A DNA stretch of 64,000 bases. Source: Elephas maximus indicus. Lineage: Eukaryota; Chordata; Mammalia; Proboscidea; Elephantidae. The stretch spans positions 53,920,001 through 53,984,000 of the forward strand of contig NC_064834.1 of NCBI RefSeq assembly GCF_024166365.1, read 5' to 3'. Positions 1 to 12,400 of this stretch are shown piece by piece. The position numbers were made by a program, and so were the translations under genes. The notes under the pieces were generated by a model. That model was not told where the DNA came from, made no database searches, and saw only the letters and a program-made list of their open reading frames with translations. The stretch's first letter is position 1, and the number at the start of each line of letters is the position of its first letter.

Positions 1-221
1 ATAAAGAACACTGGTCTGGGACTCCAGAACTAAAAAATCAGCTCTTTATTTTGCACTTTATTCCACGCATTGTACCAAGTGTTTTACATCCACTAAAGGA
101 GATCATGTACGTAAAGTGCGTGACACTGTGCCTGGCACATATGTATATGCATATGCAATAAATGTTAGCTGCTGTTTATTTTTCAAAATATCTTAATTAT
201 CACCCATTTTTTTTTTTTTAC

Positions 222-425
222 AGGTGATAAAATAAAGGCATAGAAAGGTTACGTAACTAAGGTCACACAGCTACTTAGTTGCAGAACTAGAATTTTAACT
301 TTAAAGCCCATGTTTTTACCTGGTACCCTCAACTTCTAGTCCTGGCTTCAACACTAACTGGCTATGTGGCATTATACAAATTACCTAACCTCCCTAAGCC
401 TTAGTTATCTCATTTGTAAACTATT
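222..425. repeat. Two MIR fragments in opposite orientation
   Basis: About 222-300 reads like the reverse of a MIR core (ggtcacacagctac). About 340-425 reads like a forward MIR (acctccctaagccttagtta, then catttgtaaac). Both are old and diverged. Confidence 0.6.
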
Positions 426-864
426 TTTAGGGACATTTTTAGCTGTAATATCCCAGGATTTAGAGAGTTTTCTAGAGTGGTAGCCAAGAAGTAGGACTTA
501 ACTATCTAGGAATCAAAGCGTAATCTGCAGATCAGTGTGGGTCCGTGATACAATGCATACAGAAATTGAGGGAAACTCTTTAGAAATTTTTATAGCAACT
601 TGGCAGAGTAGTTTTTGTGCATGTTGATTCTAATAATAAAAATTGGAGTTGTGTATTATGTCTTTTTTTTTAATTTCCTTTTACTAGCAATTCATTTTTA
701 TTGTATTTTATAAAAGTATGGGTCTGCAATGGGCTGATACAAACAACAACAAAAAAAAATTGGCCCTTACCACAGACAGTTTGAAGAGCACTATTCTAGA
801 GGGCCCAACTGAACATTTCACCAGGCTTATAAATTAAAATTCCAGGCTTTAAATGTTTACAGAC

Positions 865-1036
865 AAACCAAAAAAAAAAACAAACCCATTGCCATCCAGT
901 CAATTCTGACTCATAGCAGCCCTATAGGACAGAGTAGGACTGCCCCAGGGAGTCTCCAAGGAGCTGCTGGTGAATTCGAACTGCTGAACTTTTGGTTAGC
1001 AGCTGAGGTCTTAACCACTGCGCCACCAGGGCCCCC
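865..1036 (-). repeat. AfroSINE-type SINE, reverse orientation
   Basis: On the minus strand it begins with a tRNA-like head (the plus strand ends accactgcgccaccaggg) and runs to a tail with TTGGTTT. Internal hallmarks on the plus strand are cattgccatccagtcaattc and ctataggacagagtag. This tRNA-derived family is characteristic of Afrotheria and occurs repeatedly in this window. Confidence 0.85.
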
Positions 1037-2082
1037 CTTAAATTAGGAATGCCCTTGCTAGTAATGCCCAGCTAGGAGAACTTCCCGCCCCCAAACCTGC
1101 AGAAGTTCTCTTAGAGCTTCTCTGATCCTCCTGGAAATCAGCAGTTGAACCTAGAGAGCAAAATTCCAATTCTGCCTAGACCAAACTCTGAAAAGTTAGC
1201 TTCATATACCATGATTCCCCTTCCCTCCTTTTTTTTCCCAGGGGGTGGAGGAGTGAGGGTGATAGCGAGGGTCCTGGTGGGCTCGTTAAAAAGTCCAACC
1301 CTTCTAGTTTTCCAGCAGTAAATTTCCATAAAGCATCTATTGACTCACAGAATGGAAGTGCTGGAATGTGTTTCTTAGCAGGCATTGTTAATTAAAACAA
1401 AACAAAAAAAGAAGGGAGAGGAAGTTTCGACCCTGGCTGTAAAACCTTTCACCATGAAGGAAGACATGAAGCAAGTACAGTTGATATTTCAGTTTTTCCA
1501 AATATTTCTATTCCTTACATCTCAACCCCCATACGCCTCCCTCCCCCCGCCTGCCCCGCCCGCCCTATGAAGGTTTTCCTGCAAATTCTTCATCTGTAGG
1601 TGGGGGCAGTGGGGGATGAGAAGCAGGTTTTATACAGCTGATGTGATCGCTATACAGACAAACTTGGAAAATGCTACCCAATCTGCTGATTAATTAAAGC
1701 ATTAATCTGAGCAGCCAGGAGGAGGGAATGTTTACCCTGAGAGGGAGGTGATAGGAATTGAGTGGGAAGCTCCCTGCATTTGCATGAAAATAAAGGTGCT
1801 TAGGAAACCCAGCTTCCTTTTGTCTGTAAAGGTGGGGCAGCGTGATCACATCCTTAGCTCTTTCTGGCCTATTTAGGGAGCCTTTTAGGAAGCTGGTCTC
1901 TGAAAAATGAAATCATAGCAGAATCTAGAAAAACAAAAAATTCAACCCTGAGCAGGGTAGAGTAGGGAGCAAGTCTAGTGTGGTATAGCTTCGTAGATCT
2001 GGAATGAAATTTTTTAAATTTCAGCAGTCTGTACTGGTAATTAGGTACAATAGATACCAGGGTTTTACAAGTTTTAGAATCA

Positions 2083-2178
2083 TATAGCCTGGGCTCAGTT
2101 TACAGCTCTGCCTCTTACTCTAGCCAGTCATGTGTCTTACCTGAGTCTAATTTTTCTCATCTGTAAAATAGGGATTAT
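2083..2178 (+). repeat. MIR fragment
   Basis: The stretch reads cctgggctcagtttacag, then tttttctcatctgtaaaa: the end of a forward MIR core, diverged. Confidence 0.6.
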
Positions 2179-2852
2179 GAATTGCCTCTTCACCTCAGGG
2201 CAAGTAACCCTCTGCTCTAGGAAGCGGGGCTGGAGAATGGTTAGGACCTTCTAAGATTACAAATTGCCTCTGTGAGTGAGGGACTGCACAGCCATTTGTT
2301 CTTTTTCTGCTTATTTTTTCATAAGGAACTGTTTAAGCCCCAAGGTCCCCCTCCCCCACCAACCCTCCTGGGTTGTGCTATGCTCTTTCCCTAAAAGAAG
2401 TGAACTTGCCCATAATAGCAAAAGACGTAAAGACAACCACACTGGGTGTACCTAATAGGGCAGAAGATGAAGTTTACCAGTATATCACTGGAGAGGGTAA
2501 GAGATTTGAGCATTTCCTCCTGAAATGGACATGGAAAATTGACCCAGCAATTGATGGTGGTATTATTTGATGATATTAAAGATGATTTGATGATATTGAA
2601 GAATTATTGTTAATTCTGTAAAGCACGATAATGGTATTGTGGGGTGTTTTTCTTTCCCCCCTTTCACCTTCTTTATCTCTTAGAGCCACATAAACATGCA
2701 AAATTTACAGATAAAGTGGTACAATGTCTAGAACTTGATTCAAGGTAATCCAGAGGGAGAAAGATTGACCCAGTAACCAAGACCTCTAGCCTTTTTCTAG
2801 GGTTTAGTTTTTTCAGATGGCATCTCTTCATTCCTCTTTTCTTTTCTTGAAG

Positions 2853-5800
2853 AACTCTCAGAGATTGAGCCCAATGTGTTCCTTCGTCCATTCCTGGAAG
2901 TGATTCGCTCTGAAGATACCACTGGCCCTATCACTGGACTGGCACTCACCTCTGTCAATAAGTTTCTGTCCTATGCACTCATAGGTAAGAGCTCAGACTT
3001 TTCTTGGATAACCACAGCACTGCATTTCCTGCCTCTCTGTGGGAGGAGAGGAGGGGCCAGGCCCTAGGCAATGAGCTGGTGATACTGAGAAATTTTTTTC
3101 CAGCCATCTCTTTCCTTATATAAGAGAAATATGATTGTTATTGGCTACTTATCATGCTAATTGACTGTTTGTATTGAGTGGGGAAGGGGGGGAGGTTTCA
3201 CTGGGACTCTGGGTTCTTCTGAGCATGCCTAGGAGGGAGTTAAGGGTATAAGGCCCTTGGAGGTTTTGTTTGTTGATTTGGTTTATTTTTAGTTACTTTT
3301 CCAATATAATACATGCCTATTTTATTGTAAGAAGACAAAAAATAAAGAGGTATCTAAAAAAAAAAAAAGTTAATGGTCTGTCTTCTTTCTCAGTGCTTCT
3401 TCCCCTGCTTGAGGTAAATAGTGTTAACAGCCTGGTGTGACTCTCTATGTGTGTATAAATATATTTAAGTACCACACCTTTTTTAAAAAGAAATAAAAAT
3501 AGAATTATGTGCTACATATTTTGTTTTTTCACTTGATAGTATTAGATGTACATGATAGAATTACCAATCTGATCTATTATTTTTGATAGCTCTGTAATTT
3601 CCATAGTACAACTATAACACAATTAATCAATCATTTTCTTATTGATTAATATTTAAGTTGTTTGCTATTTGGAGCCATTATAAATAGTGCTAAAAAAAGC
3701 ATCATTGTTCATATGTCCTTATTTACAAATTTCATTTTGTAGAGCAGATTCCTATTTACCTGGGGTTTCTGGATTGAAGGCCATGTGCATATTACATTTT
3801 CATAGGTCCTCCCAGGTTGCCTTCCCAAAAGGTTACAGCATTTTACCCTTCCACCAGCAATGTATAAGAGCATCCATCCCCTTCCCTATCACCAGCACTG
3901 AATATTATCACTGTTCTTTACTTATGCTAATCTGGTGGGTGAAAACTGGTATGGTGGTGTTTTTATTTCCTTGAGATTGAACATTTGCTGTTTGAATTTC
4001 TTCTCCACTGCCCTTTTTTTTTTTTTTTTCAATTGAGTTGTTGTTGTCTTTGTTTTTCTTATCATTTATAGGAGCTCTTCAGGAATATCAACCCTTAGTC
4101 TATGATAGTATTACAAGTATTTTCTCCCAGTCTAGCCCAAATACTTACCTAGTCTGTTGTTTATCTCTGGAATAGTTTATGGTGTCTCCTTTGGATTACT
4201 TTTCAGTTGGTCTCATTGTTCAGGGTCCTGGATTCTTTTCCCTTACTGTCAGCCCGTGTGCAAGTGTGAGGAACATAGAAAACACACGGCTGTCTTTGTT
4301 TCTAAGTAGGGGAACAAAACAAGATAAGGCTCAGGCTGTAAAATGGCCTTAAGATCAGGGCAAGAAAATTTATCTATTCTAGAAGGTTGGGTTTGCATAG
4401 CTGATGCATTCAGGATCCTGAGCAGGAATCCTGGGTGCCAGCTAGGTTCTGAATAGGTGTATCAGCCTCTCCAGGCACCCAAGCCCTTCATACTTTTCCT
4501 AAGCGTAATCAGGCCCAGCCAGTTCCAGCCTTGCCCTGAGCACCACCTGCAGGTCATCTCTCTTCACAGCCTCCAGCAGCTGCCCCCTTGTGCCTTTTCC
4601 CTCTGCTGTCTTGTCCCTGTTACTTTCTTCCCTTCTTGAACTTGGCAGACAGGCTAGTTATTGGAGACCTCAGGCCAGCTGGTCATTGGAGTTTCCTGTG
4701 GCAAGAAAGGAGAATGCTGGAGGTGGCGATTGCAGTGGGCATGAGAAAAGGAGCAGGAAGGAGTATATGAAAGCCAGAAGGCAAAGAAGATAAGATTGGC
4801 AAATTTCTATGCAGTCTGCTCCAGACTGGCCTGGATAGGAGGACATTCTGAGGAATAGGTTTTAGGGAAGACAAGCCTGTTAAATGAACCCAAACCAAAC
4901 AGTCCTGTGTTTAGGCTGTCCGTTCAGAAGAAACACCCCCTCCTCCCTTCCAATCCTGTGACCCAAGGCTTCTGGGATTATTTTAGGTCCCACTGCAAGG
5001 ACCAGCCTTTTGTTTGGCCCTGCACAGCTGCCAGACCAGGATTTGTCCCACTGATTGCCTTGCTCACTGGCAGGCCCTGCCTATGGTTCTAAAGACCTGT
5101 CACTCTTACCTGCCTTTTTAGAAAATTAACTTTGCTGCTTCATTCAAGCTCAGAGTATAAGAGCTATAAAGAGATCAGTTAGATCTTAAACCACCTTAAC
5201 AAGGAAGATTACTGAAAGAGAGGAAGAAGTTGACCCCCCAGGAGCATTGTGAGATAGGAGCAAGACTACCATTCACTGACCTCTGAAACACCACACAACA
5301 CTGAGAAGGATCTGGATTTCCTATGGGCCCTGGAGGCCTGAATAAGGACTGTCAGGCAGGGCTGTGAGAGAGGACTCAGGCAAAGGCCTTGAGAGTATAG
5401 GATTTTCTGTACTAAGTGGGAAAAACACAGAGAGTTGGGGGTCCTAGAAGGAACTAAGTCACTCCATTATACTCTATATTATCATGAAATTGGCTTCCTT
5501 CTCCATGACCTCTGGAGTAGCCACTTCTAGTACTGGGTAGAAGGATGTTTTAAGTAAGACAAAAAGAGTCTTTGACAAGGTGTCAGACTAACCAGGACAG
5601 AGAAAGAACAAACGAATACCACTCACAACTAATGAAACTTTTCTGGCTTGTTGTGTGAGCAGTGTTCAGGCTTCTCAGCCATTGCCTGAGCTTTAGGCTC
5701 AGGAACTCCCACTAATTTCAGGTGCCAGGAAAGAGAAACTGGTAAGAATTTCTCCTTCTCCTATCACTTACAGCTAGAAGATGTCCCTGTACTACACCAT

Positions 5801-8800
5801 GCTACCGCTAGAGCTACTTTATCACTTATAAAACTTTATCATGTGCCTACCTTTTTTCCTACTTCTGCTCCCTTTTCAGGAACAGCAGTACAAAGGGTCC
5901 TTCAGAGCAGACCTGGGGCAGGAGCACCATAACCCAGACAGTTCTGTGGGACCCTGATAGGCCTTGATGAAGGCAACTTCTTTGGCTACTCCCTGTGGCC
6001 GTTTAACACATGAATGGGAGCAGTTTCCCCCCTTGGCAGCATATGTGTTTGCCTCCGACATTGTGCTAGTTGTCTGACCCTTAGCTTGTCCCCTTTCCTT
6101 ATTCACAACTGAAATCCTCTCTCTCTCTCTCCCACTCCCCAATTAGCCAGCTCCAGTCCTATTTAGTTTGCCTGTTTTCCCTTCTAATGCCTGTTTAGTT
6201 AAGCTGGATTCTTGCTCAGTGCCATATTGTTTTAATAAGAATGAAACCAAAGCAGGAAGAGCTCTCTGACCTTTGTAATGTGGCACCAGATATGAGTATT
6301 GGCAGCAGTGACTATCCATTTCCTCTGACTGCTCCCCTACCTCAGTTGCACCTGAGCACAAAATTCCAAAAGCTGTGTTGAAAGACATAAAGAGAAAAGC
6401 TGCAGCTTTGGCATTCAAAGCTCTGGCCCTACTCGGCACTTACTCTGGGCCAAAAACTCTCATTTCCAGTCTTTTCCTTCAAGAAATGAGTAGCTTTACA
6501 CCAGTAATTTCCAAAGCATGTGTTAGCTTCACCTGGGATCTTGTTAGAAATGCAAATTCTCAGGCCCCACATCAGCTCTAGTAATGCAGAAACTGTGCAA
6601 GTGGAGCTCAGCAATTTGTAGTTTAACAAGCACTCCAGGTGATTTTGATGCATGCTTAAGTTAGAAAACCACTGTTTTACACAGTGGAGTTAAACAAAAG
6701 AGCTCACTAAACCCTAAGCCCAGTTAAGGGCAAACATTTTCAGGTAGCTCAAGGGAATTAGAGAGAAGAAGACCAAAGACTCCCAAAGCAGCCCCTAGAC
6801 AGGATGCCTTGCCTTTTCTTTCTCTCTCATCATTTAGTCACTTAGTCTTTCCTTTATTGCTGGAGCAGATCCCATTCATGAGGGCACAGCAGAGGGCATG
6901 GAGAACATGGCAGATGCTGTCACCCACGCCCGCTTTGTGGGCACGGATCCTGCCAGCGATGAGGTTGTCCTGATGAAAATCCTTCAGGTAAGCAGTGGGG
7001 AAGTGCAATTAGGCTAATGGCCAGGAGCTGGTACCTCCAGCTCTACTTACCCTAGTCTGCTGGCAACTTGAAGCTGTGTTTTGATTCCACTGGGGCTTAG
7101 GGAGCGGCTTTGTTTCCAAACAAGCAGCTCGAGTACCCAAAGTAAAAGCTTTTTCTGAGGAAATAATTAAAAGCTTTAAATGAATTGATATCGAATACTG
7201 GGAGCCCTTAATACATTTAGACCTCTAACAGACTATTTGTTCCATCCATCTGTTGGGTTCCTGGGCTAGGGCTGGAAGGAGTTCTGAGCCATGACAGGGT
7301 CATGCAGAGTAAAGAAATAGTTTCCAAGACAGGTCCTGGGAGACCTCTCTACCAAACTACATTAAAGCAAGGTCAGCGTTCCTGCTAACTTCCCTTTCTC
7401 ACCCCTAAGTGCTTTCCTAGGAGACTGGAGAAACACAAGGCAGCCTTTCCCCCTTCAGGTACACCTCTTCACCCAGCCTGCCTTGTTTATCACAGTATCT
7501 CCCCTTTCTTTATGGTAGGTTCTGCGGACACTGTTGCTGACCCCAGTGGGTGCCCACCTGACCAATGAATCAGTGTGTGAGATCATGCAGTCTTGCTTCC
7601 GGATCTGCTTTGAAATGAGGCTTAGTGGTAGGTGCATAAATCTCGTCTCCTTCACCATGCCTGGGGCCAGCATCTGTAAGTATGAACACAGAATGCTGTC
7701 TCTGATGAACCCCAGAGACAGGAAAAACTCAGGATTTCTCCATCACCCACCTCGTGGAGTCATAGGGGTCTGGAAGTCTTTGTCCTTGACTCTTTGTTGT
7801 GAGGATAGAATAGAGACCTCAACCCATTGTGCCAGGGCAGAAGGTGGGATGGATTCCAGGCTGACTCAGCTCAGGCATCAACTCTTCCTCCCCTAGGGTT
7901 TCTGGGATTGACACCAGCCTGCAACTGCACAGAACACATGCATTGCTCCCCTTTCTTCCTGACTCAGTAGTGCCACCTAGTGGGCCAGTGACATTATGGT
8001 TGCCAGGCTGAGCTGGAGCTGGTTTTAATAAGTTTGGCATAATCCTTGGTAAACAAGGTTTGGAGGGGAGTCTGCTCTGAGAAGCCTCCTGATAATAGCA
8101 CAGCAAGTAATGACACCTGTGTTATTTGTTTTCGCTTGTGCAGAGTTATTGAGAAAATCCGCAGAGCACACTCTCGTAGACATGGTGCAGCTGCTCTTCA
8201 CAAGGTAAACCTGCTGCTGTTTGCTTCAGCCCGGCTACCCAGGCCTCTTGAGCCTGCCTGCTTCCACATAGCCACTTCAGGGACCCAGCCAACCCCACAG
8301 CCATATCAGAGGCCACTGGGATTAAGGATGGGGGTAGCTCTCTGGGCCCAGGGTTACCGGGCAAGGGAAAAAGAAGAGGGAGCTTGCTTGGCTTCAGGGA
8401 GGCGTAGAGAGTTATTTAATCTAGGCTAACAGACCTCATTCTGTGTCCCAAACTAGTGTCTGTTTCTGTTCAGGTAACAGCTGGGAAAGAGAACCCAGAG
8501 AGGAAGCCAAGTCCAAGGGTGACTGGAATAGAGAGCTGAGCTCCCAGAGCTTGTCCTGATCACTGTAGGAGGGGCCAAGGATAGGGCGACCAGTAATCTT
8601 GGTTTGCCTGGGACCGTCTCCATTTTCTGTAAGGGTCACTATGAGTCGGAATTGACTCAAAGGCAACAGGTTTGGTTTTTGTTTTTTGGGTTTTTTTGTC
8701 CTGATTTTAAGACTGAAAGTCCCACATGCTGGGAAGCCCCTCAGTACCAGGCAAACCAGGATGGTTGGTTACCCTGGGCAAAGCCCTCAGCCTAGGGCCT

Positions 8801-9477
8801 AGGATGCCTTTTCATACTATGCCCTACTGCCTGTTTCCTACACCTCCTTTCAATAGACTAGTTTTGAGAAGAGCTGAGGAAATGGCTTTAAAACCTCCCT
8901 CTGGGATTTCTTTTTGCTCTTCAAATCTATAGATAATAATCCTTGCTTACTACGTCTGTCTCTGGTCCCTGCTGCAAAGAGTTTCTTACTCCGGAAGTTC
9001 AAATCTACTAGTTTCAAAACCTCAACCTACCTTTTTCTTCTCAGCCTATGCCCAGTCTCCTGAGGATTTGATAGACTTCCCTCTCCCCATCTCTTGGCTT
9101 TCAGCAACACTTAGAAGTGAACGCAAGCAGGGTGGAATCTGTTTAAGGATAAAAAGAACCTCCACACTCCAAGGGCACTTAGTCACCTTGCCCTGAGGAC
9201 TTTACTTTCTCTTTCAAAAAGTGTTCATGTCATGCATCCCCCAGTTCCTGTGGTTCTTTGATGAAGCTCTGAAAAAGGATGAGATTAGCCTTTTTCTCTT
9301 CCTAGGTTTTCCTGAGAAACAGGTCATGCTCTGGCCCAGAACATTTTTGGGTGGTGGCTGGCTAGAGGGGGGGAATTTGTCATTATACCTAATGACATTC
9401 TCTGGGGTTCTCTATCTTGTAGGTTACCTCAGTTTAAAGAAGAACCGAAGAACTATGTGGGGACCAACATGAAAAAG
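2853..9477 (+). CDS. GBF1: GBF1 exons encoding the DCB dimerisation domain (window exons 1-5)
   Basis: Exons 2853-2984, 6869-6987, 7519-7627, 8144-8204 and 9423-9477 encode about residues 55-213. The region is helical and corresponds to the DCB domain, which mediates dimerisation and DCB-HUS contacts in the large Arf GEFs. Recognisable stretches are [28 protein letters not shown] and [15 protein letters not shown]. Phases run 2/1, 2/0, 0/1, 2/2 and 1/0 with no stops. One visible difference from the remembered human protein is Ile for Thr in the segment DPIHEG at the start of the second exon. The last intron, 9478-13231, is long and contains a possible extra exon (see findings). Confidence 0.95.
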
Positions 9478-12400
9478 GTATGATCTGGGAGCTGGTCTGC
9501 TGTCCCTCATCTAAGCCTTGATCTCCCAGCTTCAGTGCTGTGGGGATTTTCCTGGATAGGCTTGCTTAGCAAAGACATGCTTTTGTCTAAACAGGTCTGC
9601 TTGGAATCTAGAAAATAGCTACCACTCCTTCAGTGGGCAATTTATTCTCTCCCAGATGCCTCTCCTTCCTTAACTTTTCCTTTCTGGCCTTTGTTGACCC
9701 ATCATATAAGCTGGTGAGCAAGTCCTTCATGGACCCTGGGTGAGGCCTACCAGGCTGGCCTGAAAATGTGTGTTGACAAAAATGAAAGTCCTGCCATCCC
9801 CTCAGAACCCTGCCTTTTCAGCAGGTAGGAGCCTAGACAGACTGTGCTCCAAATCCCACCATAATGCTGGATTAGTTTGGGCTCACGCTTGTGCTAGCCT
9901 CTGTTGAAGAGACAGATCAAGCCTGACTCCAGGTTGGAAGGTTCTCAAACTGCTGGGAGAAGAATGGTGGTCAGAAAAATGGCCTCTTTCTCTTGTAAAC
10001 TGAAGCCCTGGACTTCACAGGCCTCTGATGAGAATTCTACTTGCAGCCCTAAGAGGTTCTGCCCATGGAGATGACCTTTGGCTGTTTGGTGCATGCACCT
10101 GACCTTCCCCTCTACCCTGCCATCCATTCCCATTCCTGCCCTGTGCCCTGTTGGTGTGTGTCTGAGTTTATTTCACTCTGTTTAAATCGTGCGTTTGCCT
10201 GTCTTTCACAGATTTCTCCATGTCTCCTCAACAAACTGGAGCTAAGTAGTGGGGAGCAGCCCAAAGCCCTGAACCAGTTAGAGAGGGTACTACTCTTTAA
10301 GAACCTCAAGGTCTCTCTCCCTCGCCCTCTCCTTTTCCCCTTTTTATTTCTTCAAATGTTTATTTATTTTTTATATGTAACACCTGGGTCCCATTTCCAC
10401 TGAGTAGAGCACAACTTACCCCTCCCTTGTAACACAGCATGGCTTTGGAAAAGTTGCATGTATTTGTAGCTTTGCCGGGTTGAGAATTCTGCTGGGGCAT
10501 CTGGTTGCCTGGAGGCAGAAGGAGAAAGGCTTGAACTGATGATACATCATCTAGTGAGACTAGATAGCCTGAGTTCTACTGTCACCTTTGGGAAGGGTTA
10601 AGCTCTCGCATTTGTAGAGAAACCATGAGGGACCTCTAAGCAAGACCCTTCTCTTTCCTCTTCTACCCTCTCCCTCTCTCAGAGCTGGCATAGAGAGTTT
10701 AAGCATAGTCCTTGACTCTAACTGGATACCTGGACTGAGTTGGAGGAAAAGGGTAGTCTGCCTCGCTGGGGTCTTTTTTTCCTTAGTTACCATTAAAAGG
10801 GTTATTCCAAGGTTTAGAACTCTAGTTTGATGGAGACAAGCTAGGTGCCAAGGTAGGCCAGAACACTGGGACTACTTGGCATCTTTGCAGATCCCCTTTG
10901 TCTTTTAAAAGTTGAGATATAGGAGAGGGGTCCAAGCTAAAGATTACCCTAATCCCCATATTTCTGCCTCAAGGAAGAAGAGGGAGAGAAGGAGGTATGG
11001 ACTGTGTAGGCTATCTGTCACAACAGTGTGTATGCTAGAGGTGTGCTTGTGGACATCCAGGTCTTTAAAGATAAAAAGAACTGTGGGTGTAGGTGTGTAC
11101 TCGGCTAGGCAGTCAATAGGCCTGTGTTCTCTTTGCATGCATTGTCTTAAGATTCATTTGTGTGTTTGTCTAGTCTTAAGTTGCAGCTCTTGTCAGTGGT
11201 TACCTGGCATATTGCCAGGATTTTTTTTTTTCTTTTTTTAAGCTTTGCTGTCCTTTGGGAATACAGAGTTGTACAGATAAGGTGGTGTAGGGTTCCATGA
11301 ATACCTACTGCCCACCCCTCCTCACCTTAGGATAGAGGGAGCACAGGTGTATTTTTTAAGGGCTGAGGTATTTTTGAGAATTGGCAGCCTCTCAGCTCCT
11401 ACTCTAGCCAGGAGGCAGAGAAAGCTCACTGAAGCAACCAGGCTGGAGCCAGCTTTGCAGAGGACAGGGAAGAAAACAGTGAGGAAGGGATGATCCTAGT
11501 GTGGAAAGGAACCTCAGTGAATGACTGGCTTCTCAGTGGAATTAGGACTGCCTGAAGTTCCTGAAATGGGGGAGCCCCCTGGAGAGAAGGGGTGCCAAAT
11601 AAAAGTGAATCCAGACGTTAGTACTTTTTGGAGCTCCTTGACAACTGCCAGTAAAGCCAGGAGGTCATGGTTTTCTGTCATTGATATCTCAGGCTTCTTG
11701 CTCCTCTGCATTTTTGGCTGACTCCTCCCCCAGAACATGTTTTACCATAAACTTGACCCAGCTGAGCTCAGCCCCCACTTCTGCTGAAACTGGGGCAAGT
11801 TTCTAGGGTACCTTAGCTCTGGAGAACCTTAGCCACAGTGCTTAGAGTGCTTGAAGTTGCAGTGTAGGTATATGACTGCAGGCATTTTGTAGTTGGAAGG
11901 ACAAGAAGTGTAAATCCAATGCAAGGTTGTTGCTGTCTTCCTGAGAGCTAGGGGAAGGACTCAGTTCTTGGACATCTCGCCTTTATGGAAGGAGCTATGG
12001 GGTAGGAAAGGAAGAATTATGGTTTCTAAGCAAGGGATCAAAGATTACCCAGGTTCTAGAGGGCTTGGGGACGCCGAGGAAGGGGGTCAATCCCCAGATA
12101 TCAGAAGGAAATGAACAGGCCAAGGATAGTATGCCTTTAGGAATAGGCAGGGAGGAAGAGCGCTTCTGCCCTCCTAAGAGCATTGTAATGGCTGCTGGAA
12201 GAGAGCTATTGTTGCCTAATCTAGGAGTGGCCCATCAGTCTAGGAATGGTTTAGTATAACTCTATAACAGGACTGGGTTTAAACCCCAGCCAAAAAAGCA
12301 TCAGGGCTAGGGAAGAGAAATGCTCTTAAAGTAACTCTGAACTTAAAGTGGAGGAAATGCATTTAAAAAACTTACATCTTAGAGTTGTCACCAAGTGATA

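Larger units (their letters stand above)
1..2852 (+). other. GBF1: GBF1 intron (left part cut off by the window)
   Basis: No coding exon was found here. It holds MIR-like remnants (about 222-300, 340-425 and 2083-2178) and one AfroSINE-type copy (865-1036). The rest is unassigned intronic sequence ending in the acceptor before 2853. Confidence 0.75.
2985..6868 (+). other. GBF1: GBF1 intron with old L1 and MER5-type fragments
   Basis: It contains a reverse-oriented L1 3' fragment (about 3290-4010) and a MER5-type DNA transposon remnant (6491-6682). Nothing else supports an exon, and the small open frames here lack splice-site and homology support. Confidence 0.7.
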
